DNA from: UBA1413 sp964650525
GTDB taxonomy: Bacteria > Bacteroidota > Bacteroidia > Bacteroidales > Prolixibacteraceae
Length of the DNA stretch: 64,000 bases
Assembly: GCA_964650525.1 (NCBI GenBank)
Contig: CAZYUA010000022.1
Location: 5,508 to 69,507 of the forward strand
Direction of reading: 5' to 3'
A program made the position numbers and the translations under genes. Positions 46,314 to 54,636 of this stretch are shown one piece after another. The notes below the pieces were generated by a model. That model searched no databases. It had not been told where the DNA came from and saw only the letters and a program-made list of their open reading frames with translations. Numbering within the stretch: position 1 is the first letter of the stretch; each line of letters begins with the position of its first letter.

Positions 46314-49300
46314 TCAGAAACGGATCAGGAATGGGGAGTCCCCGGAAAGTTGCCTTTTGGAATCCACAGGAGCCATGTAGAAGGAGTAGTTCCAATTTCG
46401 GGCCTTCACCCGGTACTGCGGCAGGGGTTGCCCCACTTCCGACCAGGAATCATTGCCGCCAACCCCCATCTGGATCAGGTCTATGTTCAGTGAGATGGGT
46501 CCTGTTTCCACCAGTTCGTGGGTATAGACAGCCTGGTTCAGGTTCTCTTCAGTCCACGGCCATGCGCTCATGCTTAACAGGGAATCGGCCACCACGACCA
46601 GACCCTGGCCGGCTTCGTTGGTCAGGGCCATCCACCGGACGTCCAGGCGGTTACCGTTTTCCTGGGGCATAACATAAGGTTCGATGAATTCAGAAATGGG
46701 CAGCGAATAGATCCCGGCATGGAACCCGTGGTACCGGTCGGTGTAATTCTCCAGGAGACCCCGCCCATACCAGGTAATCTGCCGGTAAGCACTGTCAATG
46801 GCACACTGCATGCCCACCTTGGGAATGTCAGGAAGGGAAGGATCGGCATCCAGCCTGAAAGAAACCTTGAGGGTCCCCTTCCCGTTCAGGAAATATTCCA
46901 CCACTGCCGTTGCCCGATCCCCGATCAGGCGATAGCGGCTTACGACATGGACGACCCCATCCGGCAACAAGTCAACCGAACATTGTATCAGGGAAGGTAC
47001 AACCCGGTACCAATCTGCCAGAATCAAGTCAGACTTCCAGCCGCGCCGGTCATTATCGGTCAGCGGACGGGTGAAATCGGGTAGCAGGGAGGCGGTCACC
47101 AACTCCCTGCCTTTAAACATCCAGGAGGAGAGCGATCCTGTTTCCCTGCTGAAAACCCACTGAAATCCTGCCCCCACAACCCGGATGAGATTTTCCTCTT
47201 CCTTGATCGAAAGAGCAGGAAACGGCCGGGAATATTCCTTCTTCTGTACCAGCCCAGTCAGGGGGAACTGGTCTGAAGCGACCAGATGCCCCTTCTCAGC
47301 CCAGGGAAGTGCTTTGCCGAGCTTAAACTTTATATTCAGGAGATACTCTTTATCGTTCTTTAATAAAGGCATATATGATTTCAGAGATATGATAGTATCC
47401 TTGCCTGGTGCCAGGGAAATGACGGGCAAATCGCGCTGTAGTACCGGAAAGCCGTTTTCTAACAGCTCGAGCACAGGAACGTATTCACCGAGCGACTTTA
47501 CCGCATGGCGGTTAACAATTCTGACAGTCAACTCCTCGTGGTCAGTCATTGTGCAGGAGACAGGCTGGTACACCCATTTGCACTCGTAAAGGGCGGCTTT
47601 CGGCCTTCCGTCGGAAGCTACAATGCCGTTGATACAGAAATTTCCGTCGTGCACCTGTTCACCGAAGTCACCACCATACGCATAGTAGCTCTTACCCGAC
47701 GGATTGGTTCTAAGGATCCCCTGGTCTTTATAATCCCAGATGCATCCCCCGATGATGCGTGGCAAAGACCTGAAAACATCCCAGAAGTCTTTCATATTTC
47801 CGGTTGAATTGCCCATCGAATGGGCATATTCCACAAAAAGGACAGGCCGGTTATCGCCGGGTTGGTTCACCAGCAGTTCGGGTGTGAAGATTCCGGGATA
47901 AAACCGGCTTACGATATCCACATAGTACTGGTCGACCGGGTTTTGGATCCTGTGGGAGTGGTCAGGGGGGTACCCTGGATCTCCGGGGGCGAGGTAGCCT
48001 GATTTCCCGGGCGATCCCTGGGCAGGTTCGTAGTGCACTGGCCGTGTGATGTCGAAATCGTGGACCCAGCCGGCCATCGCAGCATGGTTGGGTCCGCTGC
48101 CGGCTTCATTTCCCAGACTCCAGATGATCACTGAAGGATGGTTTTTATCCCGCATCACCATACGGGTCACCCGCTCCATGAAAGCAGGCGTCCACTCCGG
48201 CTTGTTGCTCAGCAACCCTCCGGTGCCATGGGTCTCATGATTCGCTTCGTCAATCACCAGGATCCCATATTCGTCGCATACGTCATAAAACCAAGGATCG
48301 TTGGGATAATGAGCTGTCCGGATACAATTAAAATTGAACTGCCTGATCTGCCTGACATCCTTCAGAATATCACTGCGGGAGAGGGCTTTACCTTTTACCG
48401 GATCGTGGTCGTGCCGGTTTACCCCGTAGAGGTAAGTCTCCCGCCCGTTGATCAGCAGTTTGCCGGTGACCGGAGAAAAACCGATACTCCGGAAGCCCAC
48501 CTTACAACTTCTGGCCTCCAGGACACTTCCCCCGCCATCTTCCAGCCACATCACCAGGGTGTAGAGATAGGGATCCTCATCGCTCCATTTGCGGGGACCG
48601 GCCACCCCGGCCTCGATCAGTCCGAATTTCACCTTGTCAAGCCGCGGGTGTGCTTCGTTGACGATTTCTTCCACCGGTTTCACCAGACATTCTTTAAACA
48701 GGGGATTCTTTTCCCTGTCATACAACTGGACTTTCAGGTGATAACCCTTCAGGGGGGTACCGGTAAGATTCCGGATGGAAGGACGGAGACTGAATACAGC
48801 ATCGTTGAAGTTGCTGTCGAGGGTCGTCTGGTAAAAGAAATCGTAAATCATGGCTTTGGGTTCTGCCATCAGCATCACCTCCCTGTGGATGCCGCTCATG
48901 CGCCAGTGATCCTGGTCTTCGAGATACGAAGCATCACTCCAGCGAATTACCTGCACCGACATCAGGTTCTCCCCCTGCCTGACATAGGGGGTGATGTTAA
49001 ATTCGGACGGCAGACAGCTATCTTCGCCATATCCCAGAAAACGTCCGTTCACCCATACCCGGAAGGCAGAGCTCACTCCTCCGAAATGGAGGGTGATGTT
49101 CAACCCTTCCCATTCCGGAGGAAGGGTAAAAACCCGCTGATACGAACCCACCCCGTTATAATCGTCGGGGACGTAGGGGGGATTTACCGGGCGGAAGGGG
49201 TACACAGCACTTTTGTATATGGGAATATCGTATCCTTTAAGTTCCCAATTCGAAGGAACTTCAATAACCTCCCAACCGGAAACCCGGGAATTGAAAAAGC

Positions 49301-49658
49301 TGTCGGGAGCGGCTGCAGGATTGGGGGAATACCGGAAATCCCAGGGTCCGTTTAAAAAAAGCACCCTCCCCGATTTGTCCCGGTCGCCCTCCTGAGCTGA
49401 CTCAGGGGTTGGAAAAGAATAAGAAGTAGCACGGGCAGGCTCCCGGTTGATGGAGGTAACCAGGGGCTCTTCCCAGGGAACGGGATGGTAAATCTGAGGC
49501 GCTTCCGGGATACCTGCCGGCTCACCGGTGACTGTCTGGGCACTTGCAATTGACTGGAACAAAAGGAGTGACAATCCGATTGCAGCCAGCCGCCCGGCAC
49601 ATCCTTTCAACCTGTGGTTGTCAAGGAAAAAATTCCGTATCATCATCATCGTAAACAT
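46314..49658 (-). CDS. GH2 beta-galactosidase (LacZ type)
   Basis: 1114-aa exported enzyme; an internal hydrophobic stretch (about 23-41, ending SASAQ-like IASAQT) is the signal peptide after a short leader. Domains: sugar-binding jelly roll (LNITLHFGGVSSAFRVWVNG), Ig-like domain, TIM barrel with VIDEANHETHG and SLGNEAGSG (acid/base Glu about 517) and FVEYAHSMGNSTGN (nucleophile Glu about 609), then DUF4981 and a C-terminal Bgal_small_N domain. All five LacZ domains are present. It likely removes beta-galactose from pectin side chains. It lies 19 nt after rhaT and precedes the GH43-like gene by 20 nt. Confidence 0.93.
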   Translation of the reverse strand: MFTMMMIRNFFLDNHRLKGCAGRLAAIGLSLLLFQSIASAQTVTGEPAGIPEAPQIYHPVPWEEPLVTSINREPARATSYSFPTPESAQEGDRDKSGRVLFLNGPWDFRYSPNPAAAPDSFFNSRVSGWEVIEVPSNWELKGYDIPIYKSAVYPFRPVNPPYVPDDYNGVGSYQRVFTLPPEWEGLNITLHFGGVSSAFRVWVNGRFLGYGEDSCLPSEFNITPYVRQGENLMSVQVIRWSDASYLEDQDHWRMSGIHREVMLMAEPKAMIYDFFYQTTLDSNFNDAVFSLRPSIRNLTGTPLKGYHLKVQLYDREKNPLFKECLVKPVEEIVNEAHPRLDKVKFGLIEAGVAGPRKWSDEDPYLYTLVMWLEDGGGSVLEARSCKVGFRSIGFSPVTGKLLINGRETYLYGVNRHDHDPVKGKALSRSDILKDVRQIRQFNFNCIRTAHYPNDPWFYDVCDEYGILVIDEANHETHGTGGLLSNKPEWTPAFMERVTRMVMRDKNHPSVIIWSLGNEAGSGPNHAAMAGWVHDFDITRPVHYEPAQGSPGKSGYLAPGDPGYPPDHSHRIQNPVDQYYVDIVSRFYPGIFTPELLVNQPGDNRPVLFVEYAHSMGNSTGNMKDFWDVFRSLPRIIGGCIWDYKDQGILRTNPSGKSYYAYGGDFGEQVHDGNFCINGIVASDGRPKAALYECKWVYQPVSCTMTDHEELTVRIVNRHAVKSLGEYVPVLELLENGFPVLQRDLPVISLAPGKDTIISLKSYMPLLKNDKEYLLNIKFKLGKALPWAEKGHLVASDQFPLTGLVQKKEYSRPFPALSIKEEENLIRVVGAGFQWVFSRETGSLSSWMFKGRELVTASLLPDFTRPLTDNDRRGWKSDLILADWYRVVPSLIQCSVDLLPDGVVHVVSRYRLIGDRATAVVEYFLNGKGTLKVSFRLDADPSLPDIPKVGMQCAIDSAYRQITWYGRGLLENYTDRYHGFHAGIYSLPISEFIEPYVMPQENGNRLDVRWMALTNEAGQGLVVVADSLLSMSAWPWTEENLNQAVYTHELVETGPISLNIDLIQMGVGGNDSWSEVGQPLPQYRVKARNWNYSFYMAPVDSKRQLSGDSPFLIRF

Positions 49659-49677
49659 GTCAGACGAAAAGGTTCGT

Positions 49678-50745
49678 TCAATTGCCGGTGAGCGCCTGTT
49701 CTCCGATCAGGCTGCCCCAGGTCATAATCAGGAACGAAAGGAACAGGGTAACCAGGGCGATGACCAGGGTAAGGTAGGTCTTCCCGGAAACCTGTTTCCA
49801 CTCTTTCATGATCACTCCTATCCCGTAGCTGAAGAAAATAAGCATGGACATGTGCAATACCCAGCTTATAAACTGGAAGTTACCCATGCGTACATGCCCG
49901 ATACCGTAAAAGAAAAACTGGGCACACCAGAGGGTGCCTGCGAGGGCTGACCAGAGTCCATCCCTGAGCCTTACTGCCAGGGGGATGCCGCTCCGGCCGG
50001 TAAATTCAACCAGCGTCTTCTGCCGGATGCCCAGTACCAGGAACCAGATAAGGTTGGTGACAAAACAACCGGATGTGGAAACGATCATTTTGGCATTTCC
50101 CTCGAAATGCCCGGCTCCCTGCTGGGCAGCGATATCAGCGATAGGTTGGCCGGATTCGAGCGACAGGTTGAAGACGGCTGACAAGATGCCACCGATGATG
50201 GCCAGGACCAGCCCGGCACCCATTCTGAAATTCGTTTCACCGCCCCCCCGGGTTCTGAGGTCTTTCTCCTTCCTGAAACCTGCCCACCCGCAAAGAGCCA
50301 CCCCCACGACTGACAGGAGCATTCCCGCAGCCACAATTCCACTCCCGGCTCTGGAGAAATAGGGAACCAGCGTTCCGTTGAGTACCAATGGAGTCAGGGT
50401 GCCTAAAACCGCGGATATCCCTATCGAAATGGTATAGGTGAGGGAATACCCTATATGCCGGATGGCAAATCCGAACGACATTCCTCCGAAACCATAAACC
50501 ATACCCAGGAGGAAAGCCCCCAGAACCACTTTTGCAGGAGCCTGAGCCAGAATGCCGAAGAAACCCGGAACCGTAAGATAACCGATGATCAGAGGCATCA
50601 GTATCCATGCAAAAAAGGCCTGAACCAGCCAGAAAGTATTCCAGGACCAGGATTTGATCTTTTGAGAGGGAGTATAGCAGGAAGAGGCAGCTATACCTCC
50701 CAAAGCGTGATAAAAAGTACCTAATACGGGGCTGGGAGAGATCAT
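49678..50745 (-). CDS. rhaT: L-rhamnose permease RhaT
   Basis: 355-aa inner-membrane protein with about ten membrane helices. It matches the RhaT proton symporter: the N-terminus GTFYHALGGIAASSCYTP, WNTFWLVQAFFAWILMP, GFGGMSFGFAIRHIGYSLTYTISIGISAVLGTL and the C-terminal WGSLIGEQALTGN. It takes up the L-rhamnose released by the GH78 and GH106 enzymes. It is placed between rhaM (144 nt away) and the GH2 gene. Family match is strong along the whole length. Confidence 0.93.
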   Translation of the reverse strand: MISPSPVLGTFYHALGGIAASSCYTPSQKIKSWSWNTFWLVQAFFAWILMPLIIGYLTVPGFFGILAQAPAKVVLGAFLLGMVYGFGGMSFGFAIRHIGYSLTYTISIGISAVLGTLTPLVLNGTLVPYFSRAGSGIVAAGMLLSVVGVALCGWAGFRKEKDLRTRGGGETNFRMGAGLVLAIIGGILSAVFNLSLESGQPIADIAAQQGAGHFEGNAKMIVSTSGCFVTNLIWFLVLGIRQKTLVEFTGRSGIPLAVRLRDGLWSALAGTLWCAQFFFYGIGHVRMGNFQFISWVLHMSMLIFFSYGIGVIMKEWKQVSGKTYLTLVIALVTLFLSFLIMTWGSLIGEQALTGN

Positions 50746-50889
50746 ATTAGCAATTATTTAAAACCATTGTTCAAATGAATCATTCCGGAACACACTTTTC
50801 AGGGCTATTACTCCAAACCGTTCAGGAGACCAGATGAGCAAACCGCAGAAAAGGAAAAGGTTCAGGAGCCTGTGGAGATCATTCAGAGG

Positions 50890-51213
50890 TTACTCCAGGT
50901 AAAAGATCTCTTCCATGCCAGCCCAAAACTCTCCGGGTTGCCGGTCGGGGCAGGGCTCCATCAGGGGTTTCACCAGGTCCCACCACCGTTGAGTCTCCGG
51001 ATGTGCGGCCATTCTGGCCATATCCGCATCAAAATTTTCTCCGGTATATTCGAAATAGGCAAAGAGATGGATTCCCCGGCACCAGATGGAATAACGTGAT
51101 AAGTGGCACTCCCGGATCATTTCTTTCACGCCGGGCCAAACGTTCGCATGGTATCCGATATACGCGGCTGCGCCTTCCGGCTTTAACCGGATCATCTGTC
51201 CGAATCGTCTCAT
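50890..51213 (-). CDS. rhaM: L-rhamnose mutarotase
   Basis: 107-aa cytoplasmic dimeric enzyme that interconverts the alpha and beta anomers of L-rhamnose. Residues known to matter in E. coli RhaM/YiiL are visible at the same places: Tyr18 and His22 (AYIGYHANVWPG). Also present are IRECHLSRYSIW and MARMAAHPETQRWW. Length matches the family (about 104). Its ATG overlaps the stop codon of the UROD-like gene by 4 nt (ATGA), so the two are coupled. Confidence 0.94.
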   Translation of the reverse strand: MRRFGQMIRLKPEGAAAYIGYHANVWPGVKEMIRECHLSRYSIWCRGIHLFAYFEYTGENFDADMARMAAHPETQRWWDLVKPLMEPCPDRQPGEFWAGMEEIFYLE

Positions 51214-52262
51214 AGGTTTGTCCTGTTAATCGTGTTAAACATCGCCTCAATATTGGCAGGAGGAATATCGGGCAGGATGGCTTCATGGCTGGGGGAAAAA
51301 ACAAGCCCTGTGGGGAAGATTTCCCGAAGTTCATTAACCTTTGAGGTGACCTGAGCCGGTGTACCGCTGACAAGCAGGTACTGGGCATCGACGCCTCCGC
51401 AGAAGGCCACTTCATTTCCGAAGCTGGTATTCAGGGTCAGGGCATCCATATCGCTCGCCAAAGCCTGGATCGGGTGGATGATATCTGCTCCCAGCTGTGC
51501 CAGGTCGCGGATCAGAGGATGGATAGACCCGCAGGAGTGGTGCATGACGGTAAGGCCGTAACTTTTAGCTTGTTCAATCAGCACCCGAGTGCCGGGAAAA
51601 ACATAGGTACGGAGGGATTCAGGGTCTACCATTAATCCGTTTTGACTTCCGAAATCGTTCCCGATTAATACAGCATCCAGGCAGCCCTTGGTAGCTTCAT
51701 AGTAAATCTCGTTGGCCTTCAGGTAAAAAGCCGTGATCCGGTCAATGACGGCACGAAACATCTCCGGGTTCATCATCAGGGTAACCAGGGCGGTTTCCAT
51801 TCCAAATGCGGAACAGGCATCCTGGAAGTGGGCGCTCCACAACACCCCCATCCTCACCGTGCGGTCCCCGACTGCACGGGCCATCTGCCGGGAAGTCTCA
51901 CGATCCAGGTATCGGGCCGGATCAGGCCAGGGAAACTTCTCCACATCAGCCGGATCCTGATAATCCTCAAAAAAACCGGGAGCCGTCAGAGTCCGCTCAT
52001 CAGGAGTGTCGCGGTGCCTGTTCTTGGCAAAATTGAATGCACAGGCAATATGGTTGGAAGGAGGAAAATGGTAGGGCACCTCCAAAGGGACAATGTCATC
52101 ATCAAGCAACCTTTTCAGGGCTTCCGGGGACGTAACGCCGAAATGACGGAACAGCCCCGGCAGAGCAGCCGGCACCGGCATTCCCAGCCATGAGGCAGGC
52201 CTGTCAACCGGCAGATAGTGTATCGTCGACAGGAATCGGTCTTTATGGTTCATCTTTTTCAT
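51210..52262 (-). CDS. UROD-like family protein in the rhamnose operon
   Basis: 350-aa cytoplasmic protein of the UROD/MtaA superfamily. HHSCGSIHPLIRDLAQLG (about 246-263) and FCGGVDAQYLL are the hallmark segments; the DRPASWLGMP near the N-terminus is common in carbohydrate-linked members. No signal peptide. It is the first gene of the minus-strand rhamnose operon and is coupled to rhaM by an ATGA overlap. No reaction is established for this subgroup; a methyl or C1 transfer from a methylated sugar would be one idea (O-methylated rhamnose occurs in nature), but this is inference. Confidence 0.82.
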   Translation of the reverse strand: MKKMNHKDRFLSTIHYLPVDRPASWLGMPVPAALPGLFRHFGVTSPEALKRLLDDDIVPLEVPYHFPPSNHIACAFNFAKNRHRDTPDERTLTAPGFFEDYQDPADVEKFPWPDPARYLDRETSRQMARAVGDRTVRMGVLWSAHFQDACSAFGMETALVTLMMNPEMFRAVIDRITAFYLKANEIYYEATKGCLDAVLIGNDFGSQNGLMVDPESLRTYVFPGTRVLIEQAKSYGLTVMHHSCGSIHPLIRDLAQLGADIIHPIQALASDMDALTLNTSFGNEVAFCGGVDAQYLLVSGTPAQVTSKVNELREIFPTGLVFSPSHEAILPDIPPANIEAMFNTINRTNL

Positions 52263-52345
52263 CGCAGCATCCCTTCCATTTCCGATTTTTTACTTTTATC
52301 CACACGGTAACCATTCACCTTCCGATGGAAAAATGCATAGAAATG

Positions 52346-52364
52346 TAATCGTTTTCAATGATTA
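52346..52364. promoter_or_regulatory. Palindromic operator-like site between the rhamnose operon and the GH127 gene
   Basis: TAATCGTT-TTC-AATGATTA is an 8-bp dyad with one mismatch. The first 10 bases of the site, TGTAATCGTT (52344-52353), recur as a direct repeat at 52412-52421. The two copies are 68 nt apart, one in the middle of the divergent region and one just upstream of the GH127 promoter, as expected for an activator or repressor of both transcription units. Confidence 0.45.
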
Positions 52365-52424
52365 AAAATCTGATAAATAATATGTTGTTCTTTTAAAGGA
52401 GGAGATTGGATTGTAATCGTTAAT

Positions 52425-52456
52425 CTTGCAATTATAATTTTAATCCTTTATACTTG
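52425..52456 (+). promoter_or_regulatory. Putative promoter of the GH127 gene
   Basis: CTTG (52425-52428), 20-nt spacer, then TATACTTG (52449-52456): three of four and seven of eight positions of the Bacteroidetes consensus (TTTG / TAnnTTTG). Transcription would start near 52464, about 45 nt before the start codon. The direct repeat TGTAATCGTT ends 3 nt before the -33 box. Confidence 0.5.
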
Positions 52457-52507
52457 CAAATATAATCAACTGTTTCTAACCGGTTCTACAGGGTTCACCT
52501 AAAACCA

Positions 52508-54541
52508 ATGATTATGAGAACAAGATGCCTGATGACATTCCTGTTTACCTTCTTTTTTTTGACGGCTCCGGGGCAGGAGAAAGCGCTGGTCCATACGGGA
52601 AACAGCCCTTATGCCCGGCTAAGCGGGTTCGACATGGGGCAGACAGTCTGGTCTGAAGGTTTCTGGGGTGAGCGCTTCGAAGTATGCCGCACTTCAGCGG
52701 TACCGGGAATCTGGAATACCTATCGGGCCGATGAAATCAGCCACGCAATAAAGAACTTTGAGATTGCCGCGGGGCTGGATACAGGTGAACATCAAGGCCC
52801 TCCCTTCCACGACGGCGACTTTTACAAGGTACTGGAGGCCATGGCCGGGTTATATGCCCTTACACACGATCCGGTGGTAGACTCCCTAATGGATTATTCA
52901 ATTGGCATTATTACCAGGGCTCAGCGGAAGGATGGATATATCCACACACCAGTCATCATCGATCAGATCAACCATCCGGGCAGGAACAGCGAATTCCGGG
53001 AACGGCTCAATTTTGAAACCTATAATCTGGGACACCTGATGACAGCGGCCTGTGTCCACTACAGGGCTACAGGAAAACGGACCCTGTTGGATGCAGCCAT
53101 CAGGGCCACCGATTTTCTATGCCGGTTTTATGAAAGTTCCACACCGGAACTGGCCCGGAATGCCATCTGTCCTTCGCATTATATGGGGGTTACAGAGATG
53201 TACCGTACCACAGGGAATCCGGAATATCTTGCGCTGGCTGCCAACTTGATCGATATCCGGGGGATGGTGGCTGAGGGCACCGACGATAATCAGGATCGCA
53301 TTCCGTTCCGGCAGCAGACCAATGCCATGGGGCATGCTGTCAGGGCTAATTATTTGTATGCCGGGGTCGCCGATGTGTATGCCGAGACGGGCGACACCAG
53401 CCTGATGAAGGTGCTGAACCTGGTGTGGAACGATGTCACCGGCAGCAAACTAGCCATCACCGGAGCCTGCGGAGCACTCTACGACGGGGTATCACCCGAC
53501 GGAACCTCTTATCGTCCGCCGGAGATCCAGAAAACCCATCAGGCTTATGGCCGTGCGTATCAGCTACCCAATATCACAGCCCACAATGAATCGTGCGCCA
53601 ACATTGGCAACCTGCTGTGGAACTACCGGATGTTACAGATCACCGGTGACGCCCGGTACGGGGATATCCTGGAACAAAGCCTTTACAACAGTATCCTGGC
53701 AGGTATCAGTCTCGACGGCAAACGGTTCTTTTATACAAATCCGCTTCGTACCGACGGCGATTTCCCCTACACGCTCCGGTGGAAAAAAGAGAGGGAAGAA
53801 TACATTTCATTCTCCAACTGCTGCCCTCCCAACACCGTCCGGACCATGACCGAAATCGCCCAGTATGCCTATTCCCGTTCGGGCGAAGGCATTTGGGTAA
53901 ACCTTTACGGCAGCAACCGGTTATCTTCAACCCTGACAGAAGGTCAGCCGTTTATCCTCAACCAGGAAAGCGGCTATCCCTGGGATGGGAAGATGACCTT
54001 CCGGTTTGAGAAAGTCCCCGCCGGCGAAGTCTCCCTGTTTCTGAGAATCCCTGCCTGGTGCAATAACCCGGTTTTGAAGCTGAATAAACGAAAGGTCAGG
54101 ATCCTGTTGATTCCTGGAACGTATGCCGAGATCAGAAAGGTGTGGAGCGAAAAGGATGTCCTGGAACTTACACTCCCCATGGAGGTCACTCTGGTGGAGT
54201 CAAACCCGCTTTCGGAAGAGACCCGCAATCAGGTTGCCATACGGCGCGGGCCGGTCGTCTATTGTCTGGAATCAACCGACCTGCCTGAAAATGTGAAGGT
54301 CAGTGCGGTTCAGATCCCGTCGCGGATCCGGCTGAAAGCCCTCCCGTTTGTCCTTGAGGGAAGCAGCATGATCGTTCTGAAGGGAAAAGCCTTTTACGAC
54401 CGTCAACCATGGAGAGGAGAACTCTACCGGCAGGTTCCGCGTGGGAAGAGTGCCAGGGTAGCAGTGCAGCTGGTTCCGTACTATGCCTGGAACAACCGGG
54501 GAAAGTCGGAAATGACGGTGTGGTTTCCGGTACGGCGGTAA
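52508..54541 (+). CDS. GH127-type glycoside hydrolase (beta-L-arabinofuranosidase-like, DUF1680)
   Basis: 677-aa exported enzyme (signal about 1-22; a second ATG at 52514 is equally possible). The (alpha/alpha)6 barrel carries the metal/nucleophile set known from HypBA1: Glu and Cys in HNESCAN (about 360-366) and the paired Cys in SNCCPPNT (about 437), the second-domain zinc site with the nucleophilic cysteine. C-terminal beta sandwich domains follow (EVSLFLRIPAWC, AIRRGPVVYCLES). The family removes beta-L-arabinofuranose; the related GH146 and other DUF1680 groups act on arabinans or other sugars, so the substrate is uncertain. It is divergent from the rhamnose operon. Confidence 0.88.
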   Translation: MIMRTRCLMTFLFTFFFLTAPGQEKALVHTGNSPYARLSGFDMGQTVWSEGFWGERFEVCRTSAVPGIWNTYRADEISHAIKNFEIAAGLDTGEHQGPPFHDGDFYKVLEAMAGLYALTHDPVVDSLMDYSIGIITRAQRKDGYIHTPVIIDQINHPGRNSEFRERLNFETYNLGHLMTAACVHYRATGKRTLLDAAIRATDFLCRFYESSTPELARNAICPSHYMGVTEMYRTTGNPEYLALAANLIDIRGMVAEGTDDNQDRIPFRQQTNAMGHAVRANYLYAGVADVYAETGDTSLMKVLNLVWNDVTGSKLAITGACGALYDGVSPDGTSYRPPEIQKTHQAYGRAYQLPNITAHNESCANIGNLLWNYRMLQITGDARYGDILEQSLYNSILAGISLDGKRFFYTNPLRTDGDFPYTLRWKKEREEYISFSNCCPPNTVRTMTEIAQYAYSRSGEGIWVNLYGSNRLSSTLTEGQPFILNQESGYPWDGKMTFRFEKVPAGEVSLFLRIPAWCNNPVLKLNKRKVRILLIPGTYAEIRKVWSEKDVLELTLPMEVTLVESNPLSEETRNQVAIRRGPVVYCLESTDLPENVKVSAVQIPSRIRLKALPFVLEGSSMIVLKGKAFYDRQPWRGELYRQVPRGKSARVAVQLVPYYAWNNRGKSEMTVWFPVRR

Positions 54542-54636
54542 CTCAAATTCCTTTCCCAACCTGGTTTCAACAAACAGCGCAGACCTTGCCGGCAGCGGGG
54601 CGTTTCCTCAGGCCTGGAAAGGGTTCTGTACCAAAA

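Noticed and set aside
45166..46395. Longer version of the GH43-like gene starting at 46395.
   Set aside because: It would overlap the GH2 gene and place 34 non-signal residues before a perfect signal peptide; the start at 46293 is preferred.
48138..49355. Open frame of about 400 codons on the plus strand.
   Set aside because: Opposite the GH2 gene, which has all catalytic motifs; it is a shadow of its codon bias.
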